From NCBI RefSeq assembly GCF_025994435.1, contig NZ_BAQK01000070.1:36714-100713 (forward strand): DNA of 64,000 nt. The letters are read 5' to 3'. The translations under genes were made by a program, and so were the position numbers. This document shows, one piece after another, positions 33,405 to 42,479 of the stretch. The stretch comes from Gluconacetobacter johannae. GTDB lineage: Bacteria; Pseudomonadota; Alphaproteobacteria; Acetobacterales; Acetobacteraceae. The stretch's first letter is position 1. Every line of letters starts with the position of its first letter. A model generated the notes under the pieces. It was given only the letters and a program-made list of their open reading frames with translations. It was not told the origin of the DNA and ran no database searches.

Positions 33405-35047
33405 GCCGCCTCTATCGCCGAACCCGCCTGCACGCCTGGCGTCAGGGTTTTCTCCGCTCCGGCCTTCAGGTGATCCGCAAGACGAAGCGCCAGCGCCACG
33501 ATCATCTGCGTCGGGTTGCAATGACCCGCTGTCGGGAAGACCGAACTGCCGGCGACGTACAGCCCCTCGACGCCATGAACACGGCACTGTGCATCGACGA
33601 CGCCTTTCGTCCGGTCATCCGACATCCGGGTTGTGCCCGTGGGGTGCGCGACGTCCACAAAGGCCGGGGGGAAGCCTGCCCCATCGCGAACCCAGGGGGC
33701 GAGTTTCAACGCGGGCAGCCCCATCTGGACGAACTGCCGCGCCACGATTTCCGCCATCGTCCGCATGGTGCGCGGTTCGTCCTCATGAATCCGCCAGTCG
33801 ATGCGCGGCAGCCGGCGGCCAAAGCGGTCCAGCCGCTCGGACAGCGTCACGCGACTGTCGGGATCCGGCCGCTGCTCGCACATGCAGTCGAGGTTCAGGC
33901 TGTCCAGCTTGCGCGGCAGGCCATTGCGGTCGATGAAATAATCCTTGAGGCCACGGACAAACAGCCCCGCGTTCGCCGCAATGGCCAACGCATCCCCCGG
34001 AAACTGCGGCTTGCCACGAAGAATGCGCTTGAGGGCATTCCACGGATCATCCGGCTTGACGGACTCGCCAAGCCACGCTGAACAGTTGAGCAGGCCTTCG
34101 GCTTTCTGGACCTCCGGGCTCAGCCGCAGGCCCGAGCGGAACAGGTTGCCGCGAAATTTGTAAATCCCGATCCACTTCCGCAGCGTTTCCGAATCCGACA
34201 CGTCGAACGCGCCTATGGGCCCACGCGGGTGGTCCATGAGGTAGCGACCAACGAGATCGTGATCGTTGCCAAGGCCGTTGGGCGTCACCGTATTGGACGA
34301 CAGCAGCAGGCGGGCGCTCTCGATCCCGCCGCAGCACAGGACCACGTTCCGGGTGAACAGGGTTCGCTCACGCCCGTCCGGAGACGCGAACGCGACAGAC
34401 CGCACCGCCCGGCCGGATTCGACCGGGTCGATACGCAGCACGGTCGCGCCGGTGACAAGTGTGACGTTCGGGCCAATCCGGCTGGCGAGGCGGCGGCCGA
34501 CCCGCATGTATTCAAAAGGGTTCGTATCGTCACGGCTATATTGCCAGAAGAACGGCAGCAGCATGGCGGGGTCGGGTCGCGATCTGGGCCGTTTGCGCCC
34601 CGCAAGATGCCAGAAGCGATCGTCGCTGAATCCACTGCCGGTCGCGAGGCCGAGATAAGGCGCGCTTCGATCGAAGTAGGGCGAGAGTTGCCCGATGTCG
34701 AACGGCCAGCCGGAGGCAGGCACCCAGGAACGCTTTTCAAGGTCAATGGCATCGAAGGGGCCGCAGCGGCCCGTCCATGTGTGCGAGGTCCCGCCAACGA
34801 TCCGGTTACGCACGCCCCACTGGTCCACGATACGCGGGCGCCCGACATTCTCGACCTCGTTCAGGATGTCAGCCTCGGGACTCCGCACAAAATTGCCGCT
34901 CTCAAGTAAAGTAATGCTCAGACCGGTATTGGACAGTTCGCGGGCAATCGTGCTTCCCGCGGGCCCCGAACCAATGATGCACAGGTCGCACCCCATAAGG
35001 GCAACGGACTCATCATTGCTGCTGTTTTTCAATTCGATAACTGGCAT
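33401..35047 (-). CDS. GMC-family FAD oxidoreductase
   Basis: A 548-residue flavoprotein of the glucose-methanol-choline family. The N-terminal FAD motif is DLCIIGSGPAGSTIARELS; VGGTSHTWTGRCGPFD is the second FAD contact; the C-terminal signature is HPTGTTRMSDD...VEGLYVAGSSVFPTAGHCNPTQMIVALALRLADHL. His-Cys-Asn in the last motif contains the GMC catalytic His/Asn pair. The substrate may be a sugar alcohol or other alcohol; these bacteria use many such oxidases. ATG 35047 has GCGGAAG upstream; ATG 35065 is an alternative. No signal peptide, so it is cytoplasmic. Confidence 0.88.
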   Translation of the reverse strand: MPVIELKNSSNDESVALMGCDLCIIGSGPAGSTIARELSNTGLSITLLESGNFVRSPEADILNEVENVGRPRIVDQWGVRNRIVGGTSHTWTGRCGPFDAIDLEKRSWVPASGWPFDIGQLSPYFDRSAPYLGLATGSGFSDDRFWHLAGRKRPRSRPDPAMLLPFFWQYSRDDTNPFEYMRVGRRLASRIGPNVTLVTGATVLRIDPVESGRAVRSVAFASPDGRERTLFTRNVVLCCGGIESARLLLSSNTVTPNGLGNDHDLVGRYLMDHPRGPIGAFDVSDSETLRKWIGIYKFRGNLFRSGLRLSPEVQKAEGLLNCSAWLGESVKPDDPWNALKRILRGKPQFPGDALAIAANAGLFVRGLKDYFIDRNGLPRKLDSLNLDCMCEQRPDPDSRVTLSERLDRFGRRLPRIDWRIHEDEPRTMRTMAEIVARQFVQMGLPALKLAPWVRDGAGFPPAFVDVAHPTGTTRMSDDRTKGVVDAQCRVHGVEGLYVAGSSVFPTAGHCNPTQMIVALALRLADHLKAGAEKTLTPGVQAGSAIEAA

Positions 35048-35065
35048 CTGACTTCCGCGCTCCAT

Positions 35066-35423
35066 ATTCTTAGGGCCGCACAGACAACCGCGTATAAAAA
35101 GGGAATGGCAATCAGTATATAATCATCGACGGTCCATCGCGTGTGGACCGTATCCTTCCATATGGGCACATCATCAGGTCACGGGGGCGAAACGAGCGGG
35201 TCTGGCATCGGTGTTATGAGATGAATGATTATGATTGTGATGTCATAACAGATGGACATCGCCTTAACGAACGATCATGGTCATGGTTCCTGACCGGATG
35301 AACCATCTGTACAGGTTCTTTTGTTGAGAATGCTTTTTAAAATCACGGAATGGCGCCAAACGGCCGCCGGAAGGCGAACCCCATGCACCGGCCGGCGTTC
35401 ACCCTTCAGGGGGGGATAGTGCC
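35066..35423. other. Intergenic, two divergent promoters expected
   Basis: No gene is visible in this 358-bp gap between the GMC gene and the small His-rich lipoprotein gene. 35090-35340 is AT-richer than its surroundings. An inverted repeat TGTTATGA (35212-35219) / TCATAACA (35243-35250) with a 23-base spacer may be a protein-binding site. Confidence 0.4.
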
Positions 35424-35675
35424 ATGCTGCGTCTACGACACGCCCTGGTCGTCACGGCCCTGCTGGGGGCGAGCGGATGCGCCGAGGGATACGACGGCGA
35501 CTACGACTACCGGCCCGTCGGCTGGAACGCGGGCTGGTACTCCGGCAGCTACGGCGGTCATCGCGGCTGGTATGATGATCGCGGGATGTGGCGAGGGTGG
35601 CATAATCACGCCGGCTGGCATGACGAGGGCGGGCGCGGCTGGCATGATCGGCACTGGCACGACCACCGGCATTGA
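35424..35675 (+). CDS. Small His/Trp/Gly-rich lipoprotein
   Basis: An 83-residue predicted lipoprotein: signal ALVVTALLGASGC (Cys at about 19), then an aromatic Gly/Tyr/Trp-rich stretch and a C-terminus dense in His and Asp (GWHDRHWHDHRH). AGGGGGGA lies six bases before the ATG, a strong ribosome-binding site. The His-rich tail suggests metal binding (zinc, copper or nickel) at the outer membrane; that is inference from composition only. No family recognised. Confidence 0.7.
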   Translation: MLRLRHALVVTALLGASGCAEGYDGDYDYRPVGWNAGWYSGSYGGHRGWYDDRGMWRGWHNHAGWHDEGGRGWHDRHWHDHRH

Positions 35676-35687
35676 CCCCGGGCCGGA

Positions 35688-36173
35688 TCAGGCGCGGCCG
35701 TAGCCGAAGCTGCCGCGCGGGCGCGGCGCCAGGCGATAGTCGAGGCCGCCGGGGGTAAGGTCCGGCCGGCCGTCGGCCGTGGCGGGGACAAGCACGCCGT
35801 TGGGAAGTTCGATGTAGTGGGACACCAGCATCGCATGATGCGGGCTGCTGTCCAGACCCGACAGGTCGATGCGCCGGCAGGCCACGCCGTCGATCGTCAC
35901 GGGGTGCGCCGACCAGGTGCCGGTCAGATAGTCCGACACATTGTCCGCCGCGCCGACCATCCACATCGTCTGCATGTGCAGGCGGAACCCACCCTGACGG
36001 GCAGTGGGCGGCCCGTCCAGCACCAGTTCGACGGCCACCCGGGCCTGTGGCGCGGGCAGCGGCAGGTAGCCGTACCAGTCGCCGAACACCGGCCCCGCGG
36101 GGCCGGCGCAGCCGCACAGGCCGATCGTCAATCCGCCGAGCAGCGCGACAAGGCTCCGGTTTACGCTCGGCAT
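35688..36173 (-). CDS. Lipoprotein of the FGDWYGY pair (copy 2)
   Basis: A 161-residue predicted lipoprotein with lipobox LCGCAGP. It shares GPVFGDWYGY, LVLDGPPTARQGG and the end LAPRPRGSFGYGR with the product of 32422-32892. Both have roughly the same length, so one arose from the other by duplication; the middle parts have diverged. The start is taken at ATG 36173, directly before the signal sequence. Convergent with the His-rich lipoprotein gene, 12 bp apart. Function unknown. Confidence 0.72.
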   Translation of the reverse strand: MPSVNRSLVALLGGLTIGLCGCAGPAGPVFGDWYGYLPLPAPQARVAVELVLDGPPTARQGGFRLHMQTMWMVGAADNVSDYLTGTWSAHPVTIDGVACRRIDLSGLDSSPHHAMLVSHYIELPNGVLVPATADGRPDLTPGGLDYRLAPRPRGSFGYGRA

Positions 36174-36246
36174 GTCATCTGTCCCGATCCCGCTGGCGTC
36201 AAACCGGCCATAGGACCATGGCACGTTTTCGTCCGGCCCCGAGGGG

Positions 36247-37092
36247 CTAAAACAGTTGAGGAATCAACTTGGATGTGTAATCAGCCGCCACATAATCGTT
36301 CGTCTCGCGACGCTTTGGGAGTTCTATCTTCCGGGCAGGCATTTTTTCGTAGGGTATCTTTCCCAACATGTGGGTGATTATATTGAGGCGCGCACGCTTC
36401 TTGTCGTCGGATCTTGCGACGTACCAAGGTGCCCAGGACGTATCTGTCTTTAGAAACATGTCATCTCGGGCTCGCGAATACTCGTCCCAACGCGCATAGG
36501 ATTTGAGGTCCATTTCAGATAGCTTCCAGAGCTTGCGACCATCGGTAATTCGGGACTCGAGACGCCTGGTCTGTTCTTCCGGACTGACCTCAAGCCAGTA
36601 TTTCAGAACAATAATCCCGGAATCGACCATCGCCTTCTCGACCCACGGCGCGCCGGAAAAAAAGACCTCCAGTTCCCTCTCGGTGCAAAAACCCATGACG
36701 CGCTCGACACCCGCTCTATTATACCAGCTGCGGTCAAAAATAACGATCTCCGATGCGGCGGGAAAATGGGGCAAATACCTTTGCACATACATCTGGGATT
36801 TTTCTCGTTCAGTTGGCGCGGGTAGCGCGACAACGCGGAACGTGCGCGGACTCACCCGCTCCGTGATTGCTTTGATTACGCCACCTTTGCCAGCTCCGTC
36901 GCGACCTTCGAAGACGATGCAAATCTTTTTCTTTTCACGACGGACCCAATCCTGAAGCTGCACGAGTTCGACTTGGAGCCGCTCCAACTCCCGTTCGTAT
37001 TCCTTCCGCGGCAGCTTCTCGGTGCCAGGAGAGGCGATCGGCTCATTTGCGTTTTTCGATGCCGACTCCTTCCTCGAACTGGATTTTCCCAT
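36247..37092 (-). CDS. ppk2: Polyphosphate kinase 2
   Basis: A 281-residue PPK2-family enzyme that transfers phosphate between polyphosphate and nucleotides (GDP/ADP to GTP/ATP). It shows Walker A EGRDGAGKGGVIKAI, the lid motif VALPAPTEREK, and Walker B-type FDRSWYNRAGVERVMGF. The first ~30 residues are a charged Ser/Lys-rich tail. AGGAGGAG sits ideally before ATG 37092. It is divergent from the transporter operon and belongs to the same lower-GC region. Single-domain length fits class I. Confidence 0.92.
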   Translation of the reverse strand: MGKSSSRKESASKNANEPIASPGTEKLPRKEYERELERLQVELVQLQDWVRREKKKICIVFEGRDGAGKGGVIKAITERVSPRTFRVVALPAPTEREKSQMYVQRYLPHFPAASEIVIFDRSWYNRAGVERVMGFCTERELEVFFSGAPWVEKAMVDSGIIVLKYWLEVSPEEQTRRLESRITDGRKLWKLSEMDLKSYARWDEYSRARDDMFLKTDTSWAPWYVARSDDKKRARLNIITHMLGKIPYEKMPARKIELPKRRETNDYVAADYTSKLIPQLF

Positions 37093-37386
37093 TTTCTCCT
37101 CCTCCTGAGAGGATTTCAATCTGATGGTGACGGGGCAGTTTACCGTGGCGGTAGAGCCGAGACCAAACGCAATCCCGACCGGGACACCTCATGGCAGGAA
37201 CACGAAGCCGTCATGACTCGCACAGATATGATGTACGCAAGATTGTGACCGGTCATTGGAAACTTGCCGGCGGATATGAGCTTTACACCGCGAAGCCGGA
37301 GCCTGGTGCGGTCGTACATGTGGCGACACGGCTTACGGCATCCAGCCTCTCATGCCGAGAAGATCGTTCCTGGGAGAACGGCGCTG
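37093..37386. other. Divergent promoter region between ppk2 and the pump operon
   Basis: No gene is supported here; an in-frame upward extension of the HlyD frame (from 37264) lacks protein character. The gap should hold the promoters of both ppk2 and the HlyD-RbbA-YhhJ-NodT operon. I could not pick a convincing -35/-10 pair. Confidence 0.4.
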
Positions 37387-38364
37387 ATGTCAAAGAAAAC
37401 AATCGCGTGGATCCTGGTGGCCGTCGTTTTGGGCGCAAGCTACTTCGGCTACCAATATTGGCAGCAGTTGCAATCCGCCCTGCCGAAGGGGATCGCATCA
37501 GGTAACGGGCGCATCGAGGCGAAGCTCGTCGATGTCGTCGCCAAGGAACCGCTCCGGGTGCAGGAACTCCGTGTTGATGAGGGGGATCTTGTCAAACCTG
37601 GAGAGGTACTGGTTCTGCTGGATACCGCCACGTTGCAGGCAGAACTGGAAGAGGCGAAACTAAACGTCGCTGCTACGCAGGAAAAAGTGGCCGTCGCACA
37701 GGCTTCTATCGTTAAAACGCAAAGTGAAATCAGGCTCGCCAAGATCGAGGTCAGACGCAGCAGCGCCCTCGTCGCCGAACGCGCTGGCTCGCAGCGCGAA
37801 CTCGATGTCCGTAACGCGGCGCTACAAACAACCTCAGCCGGCCTTCAGGAAAACCAGGCCACGCTCCGCACGCTTGAGCAGGAGGTAAGGGTCGCCGAGG
37901 CAAAAGTGGCGACGGTCCAGACCCGAATCGACGATGCGACCCTGAAGTCTCCTATTCTGGGACGGGTGCTCTATCGACTGGTCGAAGTCGGCGAGGTTTT
38001 GGGGCCGGGCGGAAAGGCACTGACGTTGGTGAACCTGAATGACGTCTACATGGAGATATTTCTTCCTGCCGAGCAGGCTGCACGGCTAAAAATCGGAGCG
38101 GAGGCACGTATTCTCCTCGACGCTCGACCCGACCGCCCAATAAAAGGGTATGTCAGTTTCGTGTCGCCGGAGGCGGAGTTTACGCCCAAACAGGTCGAGA
38201 CACGAAGTGAGCGAGAAAAACTCATGTTTCGCGTGAAGCTTCGCGTCCCTGAAAAGACAGTCGAGACCTACATAGATATCATTAAAACCGGCGTTCGAGG
38301 CGTTGGTTACGTGAAGGCGGAGGACGCCGCGTCCTGGCCGGCTTCAATGCAAAACGCCCTGTAA
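37387..38364 (+). CDS. HlyD-family periplasmic adaptor (YhiI-like)
   Basis: A 325-residue membrane-fusion protein: N-terminal anchor (residues 6-22), lipoyl half-motif VQELRVDEGDLVKPGEVLVLLD, a long coiled-coil hairpin (about 75-190, rich in Glu/Ala/Gln), then the second lipoyl half (DATLKSPILGRVLYRLVEVGEVL) and beta barrel. It resembles E. coli YhiI, whose gene also precedes rbbA and yhhJ. Expected to bridge the ABC transporter in the inner membrane to the NodT-type channel encoded three genes downstream. Sampled GC is about 57%, well below the lsd genes. Confidence 0.9.
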   Translation: MSKKTIAWILVAVVLGASYFGYQYWQQLQSALPKGIASGNGRIEAKLVDVVAKEPLRVQELRVDEGDLVKPGEVLVLLDTATLQAELEEAKLNVAATQEKVAVAQASIVKTQSEIRLAKIEVRRSSALVAERAGSQRELDVRNAALQTTSAGLQENQATLRTLEQEVRVAEAKVATVQTRIDDATLKSPILGRVLYRLVEVGEVLGPGGKALTLVNLNDVYMEIFLPAEQAARLKIGAEARILLDARPDRPIKGYVSFVSPEAEFTPKQVETRSEREKLMFRVKLRVPEKTVETYIDIIKTGVRGVGYVKAEDAASWPASMQNAL

Positions 38365-38516
38365 CCAGGACGAAGCGCAGAATAGGGCGAACCCCGAACC
38401 GCCGGATGCGGAGCATGCCGCAAAATGACTCCATGGCCTGCACAGCCTGGAGGAAGAATATCAATGAGCCGGCGCGCCAGCGAAACGCCTGTCCCAACAC
38501 GCCAGAGAACGTACCC

Positions 38517-41297
38517 ATGCCAATTCCCGAGTCTCATGTGTCTATGGACATAGACGGTCGTGCTGCGGTGGCGTCGATACATGGCGTGACTCACCGCTAC
38601 GGCACGACAATAGGCCTCGACGGACTCTCCCTCGACATTCCAAGCGGGCGCATGGTCGGCGTCATCGGTCCGGACGGCGTCGGAAAATCGACGCTTTTGG
38701 GTCTGATCGCAGGCGCCAAAAAGATCCAGCAGGGGAAAGTGATCGTCCTGGGTGGCGACATCGCCGACGCGAGGCATCGTCGCGAGACCTGTCCCCGGAT
38801 CGCCTATATGCCTCAGGGCTTGGGAAAAAATCTCTACTTTGAATTGAGCGTGCAGGAGAACGTCGACTTCATGGCGCGGCTCTTCGGCCTGACCGCCGGG
38901 GAGCGCCTTTCCCGTATCGGGGAGCTGCTGCGTGCAACGGGGCTCTCGCCCTTTCCCGACCGTCCAGCAGGCAAATTGTCGGGGGGCATGAAACAGAAAG
39001 TCGGCCTCTGCGGCGCCCTGGTTCACGAGCCCGACCTCCTCATTCTTGATGAACCGACCACCGGCGTCGATCCACTCTCGCGTCGACAATTCTGGGCGCT
39101 TATTGAGGAAATTCGTTCCGGACGGCCCAGCATGAGCGTCATTATCTCCACCGCCTATATGGATGAGGCCCAACAATGGGATTGGATCGTCGCCATGGAT
39201 GCCGGGCGGGTTCTTGCGACGGGAACACCCGCAGCGCTAATGGAACGGACCGGAACCTCTGATCTCGAGAGGTGTTTCATCGCCCTACTCCCGGAGGAAA
39301 AGCGCACGGGTCACGTCGACCTGACCATTCCACCGCGCCCGACCGGCAAATCCGAGGTCGCCATCGATGCAAAGGGGCTCACGTGCCGCTTCGGTAACTT
39401 CGTTGCCGTCGACCACGTCTCCCTGACGATCGAGCGGGGAGAAATCTTCGGTTTTCTTGGCTCCAACGGGTGTGGCAAGTCCACCACCATGAAAATGCTG
39501 ACGGGACTGCTGCCGCCAACCGAAGGAAGCGCGAAGCTATTCGGTCAGCCTGTCGACGCCGGCAGCATCGAGGTACGCAAGAACATCGGCTACATGACGC
39601 AGGCCTTCTCACTCTATGGTGAGCTCACTGTCCGGCAAAACCTCGTTCTTGATGCGCGCCTCTATCATATTCCGCCGAACAAGGCGGAGACACGCATCAA
39701 GGAGCTTGTCGAAAAATTCGGGCTTGGCCCCTATCTCGACGCGTTGGCCAGCGACCTGCCGATGGGCCTGCGTCAGCGCCTGTCTCTGGCCGTCGCGGTG
39801 TTGCACGGTCCAGAGTTGCTGATCCTGGACGAACCGACCTCAGGGGTCGATCCAGTTGCGCGCGACAACTTCTGGGAGTTGCTGATTGACCTTTCGCGCA
39901 ACCAAGGCGTTACGATCTTCGTAACGACTCATTTTATGAATGAAGCTATGCGCTGCGACAGAATCTCGCTGATGCATGCCGGCAAGGTGCTCGCCGCCGA
40001 TGTTCCGAAGAAGTTGATCGAAGCACGCGGCGCCGCCACGCTGGAGGAAGCCTTCATCGGCTACATGGAAGACGCGATCGGAGAGGCCACGACCGAGGGC
40101 CAGACAAAAGAGCACGCGGACCTGCACGCAGGCACGGACGCCCCGCAACACGCAGTGCGTTCCGGTCTTTCACTGCGTCTTAGCCGACTTCTGGCTTACA
40201 CCATCAATGAAACCATGCAGATCCTGCGCGATCCGGTTCGGCTTGCCTTCGCCTTCGTCGGTTCAGCCTTGCTGATGCTTGTCTTCGGATTCGGCATCAC
40301 GACTGACGTGGAACATGTGCGCTACGCGACCTTCGACCTCGACCAGACGATGGAGAGCCGCTCCTATCTGGAACAATTCGCGGGCGCACCGCGGTACTTC
40401 GCGCAGCAGGCACACGTTCGCTCCGTCGAAGATGCACTTTCGAGAATGCAGTCGGACAAGATCTCTCTGGTCCTGGAGGTGCCTCCGAATTTCGGTCGCG
40501 ATATCAGGAAGGGATCGAAGCCGGAAATTCTGGCAGAGGTGGACGGCGCCGATACGTTCCGTGGCGAGACGGTCGCGCAATATGTTCAAAGTGTCCAGGA
40601 CGCGATGCTTCTTGATCCCAACAACGGGATTGGGATCAAACCACCGAAATACACCGCCAATTTTCAAGATCGCTACATGTATAATCCGACGTTCGAAAGT
40701 GTCTACGCGATGGTTCCGAGCATCCCCCCCATCCTGCTGATCCTCCTTCCGGCAATTCTCATGGCGGTCAGTATCGTGCGCGAGAAGGAGCTTGGTTCCA
40801 TCATCAACTTCTACGTCACGCCGACAGGCCGGCTGGAATATCTGATAGGCAAGCAGCTGCCTTATATCGCGATCGGCATGATGAACTATTTCGTTCTCGT
40901 GACGATGGCGATCTTGGTTTTTGACGTCCCGCTAAAGGGCAGCTTCCTGATGCTGACGCTCTGCACGCTCCTTTACGTCACCGTGACAACGGGCATCGGC
41001 ATGGTAATTTCGACCTTCACGAGCAGTCAGGTTGCCGCCGTCTTCGTAACGACAATTATTACGCTTTTACCGACCATCCAGTTCTCCGGCTTTCTGCAGC
41101 CGGTCTCAACGCTTGCAGGTCGGGCAAGATTCGTGGGTTCGATCTGGCCCACCACCTATTACATGCACGCGAGCAAAGGCGTCTTCACCAAGGGACTTCA
41201 CGCGAATCTCCTGGCGCCGGACCTGACGTTCCTCGCTTGCAGCATTCCCATTCTTTGGACCGTGAGCGCCCTCGCTCTAAGCAAGCAGGAGAGATAG
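38517..41297 (+). CDS. rbbA: RbbA-type ABC transporter, two ATPase domains fused to a permease
   Basis: A 926-residue protein with NBD1 (Walker A GPDGVGKST; signature KLSGGMKQK; LLILDEPTTGVDP), NBD2 (GSNGCGKSTT; degenerate signature LPMGLRQR; LLILDEPTSGVDP) and a C-terminal ABC-2 permease with about six membrane segments (residues ~560-920). Order and wording match E. coli RbbA closely. RbbA was described as a ribosome-associated ATPase, but its fused permease and its place between adaptor and permease genes here point to export. ATG 38517 is used to match the RbbA N-terminus; upstream starts at 38406 and 38433 are possible. Confidence 0.92.
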   Translation: MPIPESHVSMDIDGRAAVASIHGVTHRYGTTIGLDGLSLDIPSGRMVGVIGPDGVGKSTLLGLIAGAKKIQQGKVIVLGGDIADARHRRETCPRIAYMPQGLGKNLYFELSVQENVDFMARLFGLTAGERLSRIGELLRATGLSPFPDRPAGKLSGGMKQKVGLCGALVHEPDLLILDEPTTGVDPLSRRQFWALIEEIRSGRPSMSVIISTAYMDEAQQWDWIVAMDAGRVLATGTPAALMERTGTSDLERCFIALLPEEKRTGHVDLTIPPRPTGKSEVAIDAKGLTCRFGNFVAVDHVSLTIERGEIFGFLGSNGCGKSTTMKMLTGLLPPTEGSAKLFGQPVDAGSIEVRKNIGYMTQAFSLYGELTVRQNLVLDARLYHIPPNKAETRIKELVEKFGLGPYLDALASDLPMGLRQRLSLAVAVLHGPELLILDEPTSGVDPVARDNFWELLIDLSRNQGVTIFVTTHFMNEAMRCDRISLMHAGKVLAADVPKKLIEARGAATLEEAFIGYMEDAIGEATTEGQTKEHADLHAGTDAPQHAVRSGLSLRLSRLLAYTINETMQILRDPVRLAFAFVGSALLMLVFGFGITTDVEHVRYATFDLDQTMESRSYLEQFAGAPRYFAQQAHVRSVEDALSRMQSDKISLVLEVPPNFGRDIRKGSKPEILAEVDGADTFRGETVAQYVQSVQDAMLLDPNNGIGIKPPKYTANFQDRYMYNPTFESVYAMVPSIPPILLILLPAILMAVSIVREKELGSIINFYVTPTGRLEYLIGKQLPYIAIGMMNYFVLVTMAILVFDVPLKGSFLMLTLCTLLYVTVTTGIGMVISTFTSSQVAAVFVTTIITLLPTIQFSGFLQPVSTLAGRARFVGSIWPTTYYMHASKGVFTKGLHANLLAPDLTFLACSIPILWTVSALALSKQER

Positions 41298-41299
41298 AG

Positions 41300-42424
41300 G
41301 TGACCTCGCTCCTCAATATTTTCTGGCTCGGCCTTAAAGAACTGCGCAGCGTCAGCAGTGACCTGGTCATGCTCATTTTCGTCGTCTATTCGTTTACCGG
41401 CGCGATCTACGCTCAGGCCACTGGCTCGTCCAGCGAGGTCAATAACGCGTCGATCGCCTTCGCTGACGAAGATAATTCCGCTTTGTCCAGGCAACTGGAG
41501 GAAGCCTTCTATCTGCCCCGCTTCCAGACGCCGGAGCCAATCGCCGTGACGGATGTCGAAACCGCAATGGATGAAGGCCGTTTCATGTTCGTGGTCGTGA
41601 TCCCGCCGCAGTTCGAAGCCGATCTGCGCGCGGGTCGCCATCCCGACATCCAGCTCAACATCGACGCAACCGCCATGCAGCAGGCCGCTATCGGCGGCGG
41701 CTACATCAAGAATATCATTAGCGAGCGCATTTCGAGTTTTTTCAGACGCACCGATGCCTCGGCGCAACCATCCATAAATCTGATTATTCGTAGGCTGTTC
41801 AACCCAAACGGAGAGACCTCGTGGTTTGCGAGCGTCGTCGGAATTATCAATCAAGTCACTCTGCTCACGGTCGTTTTGACGGGGGCCGCAGTGATCCGCG
41901 AACGTGAACATGGAACTCTGGAGCACTTGCTCGTAATGCCGCTGACCGCTTTCGAAATCGCAATGGCAAAGGTATGGGCCAACAGTTGCGTCATTCTCGT
42001 CGCGACCGCTCTCTCTCTCTATTTTATCGTCATGAAAGTGCTGCACGTACCATTTTCCGGGTCGGTGTCGCTGTGGTTTTTCGGCGTCTTGCTCTACCTC
42101 TTTTTCGCCACTGCGCTGGGCATATTCCTCGGCACTATCTCGCGTTCGATGGCGCAGTTTGCACTCTTGATCATTTTTGTGAACGTCATGCTGCAACTCC
42201 TCTCGGGCGGATCGACTCCCGTTGAGAGTCAGCCGGTCTGGCTCCAGTACATGACCTTCTTCCTGCCCTCGCGCCATTTCGTCAGCTTTTCCCAGAAGAT
42301 CATCTATCGCGGTGGCGGGCTCGACGCCGTTTGGCCCCAATTTGCAATGGTGAGTGTAGTCGGTCTGGCTTTTTTCATTTACAGCTTGGCGCTTTTCCGC
42401 AAATCAATTGCGGTCACGAAGTAG
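41300..42424 (+). CDS. yhhJ: ABC-2 permease (YhhJ-like)
   Basis: A 374-residue ABC-2 permease: one N-terminal membrane segment (LVMLIFVVYSFTGAIYA), a large periplasmic loop (~50-180), then five segments with the family stretch VIREREHGTLEHLLVMPLTAFEIAMAKVWANS. GTG 41300 follows the rbbA stop by two bases with GGAGAG upstream. It should pair with the permease half of RbbA to form the full export channel. As with YhhJ, it has no ATPase of its own. Confidence 0.9.
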   Translation: MTSLLNIFWLGLKELRSVSSDLVMLIFVVYSFTGAIYAQATGSSSEVNNASIAFADEDNSALSRQLEEAFYLPRFQTPEPIAVTDVETAMDEGRFMFVVVIPPQFEADLRAGRHPDIQLNIDATAMQQAAIGGGYIKNIISERISSFFRRTDASAQPSINLIIRRLFNPNGETSWFASVVGIINQVTLLTVVLTGAAVIREREHGTLEHLLVMPLTAFEIAMAKVWANSCVILVATALSLYFIVMKVLHVPFSGSVSLWFFGVLLYLFFATALGIFLGTISRSMAQFALLIIFVNVMLQLLSGGSTPVESQPVWLQYMTFFLPSRHFVSFSQKIIYRGGGLDAVWPQFAMVSVVGLAFFIYSLALFRKSIAVTK

Positions 42425-42479
42425 GGCCGCGCAGCCGATGAGCAGGTCAGTGCCAAACAACGGACAACGAGGCGCGGCA

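Noticed and set aside
35212..35250. Inverted repeat TGTTATGA ... TCATAACA in the GMC upstream region
   Set aside because: Long spacer and no recognised regulator; noted but too weak to call a regulatory site.
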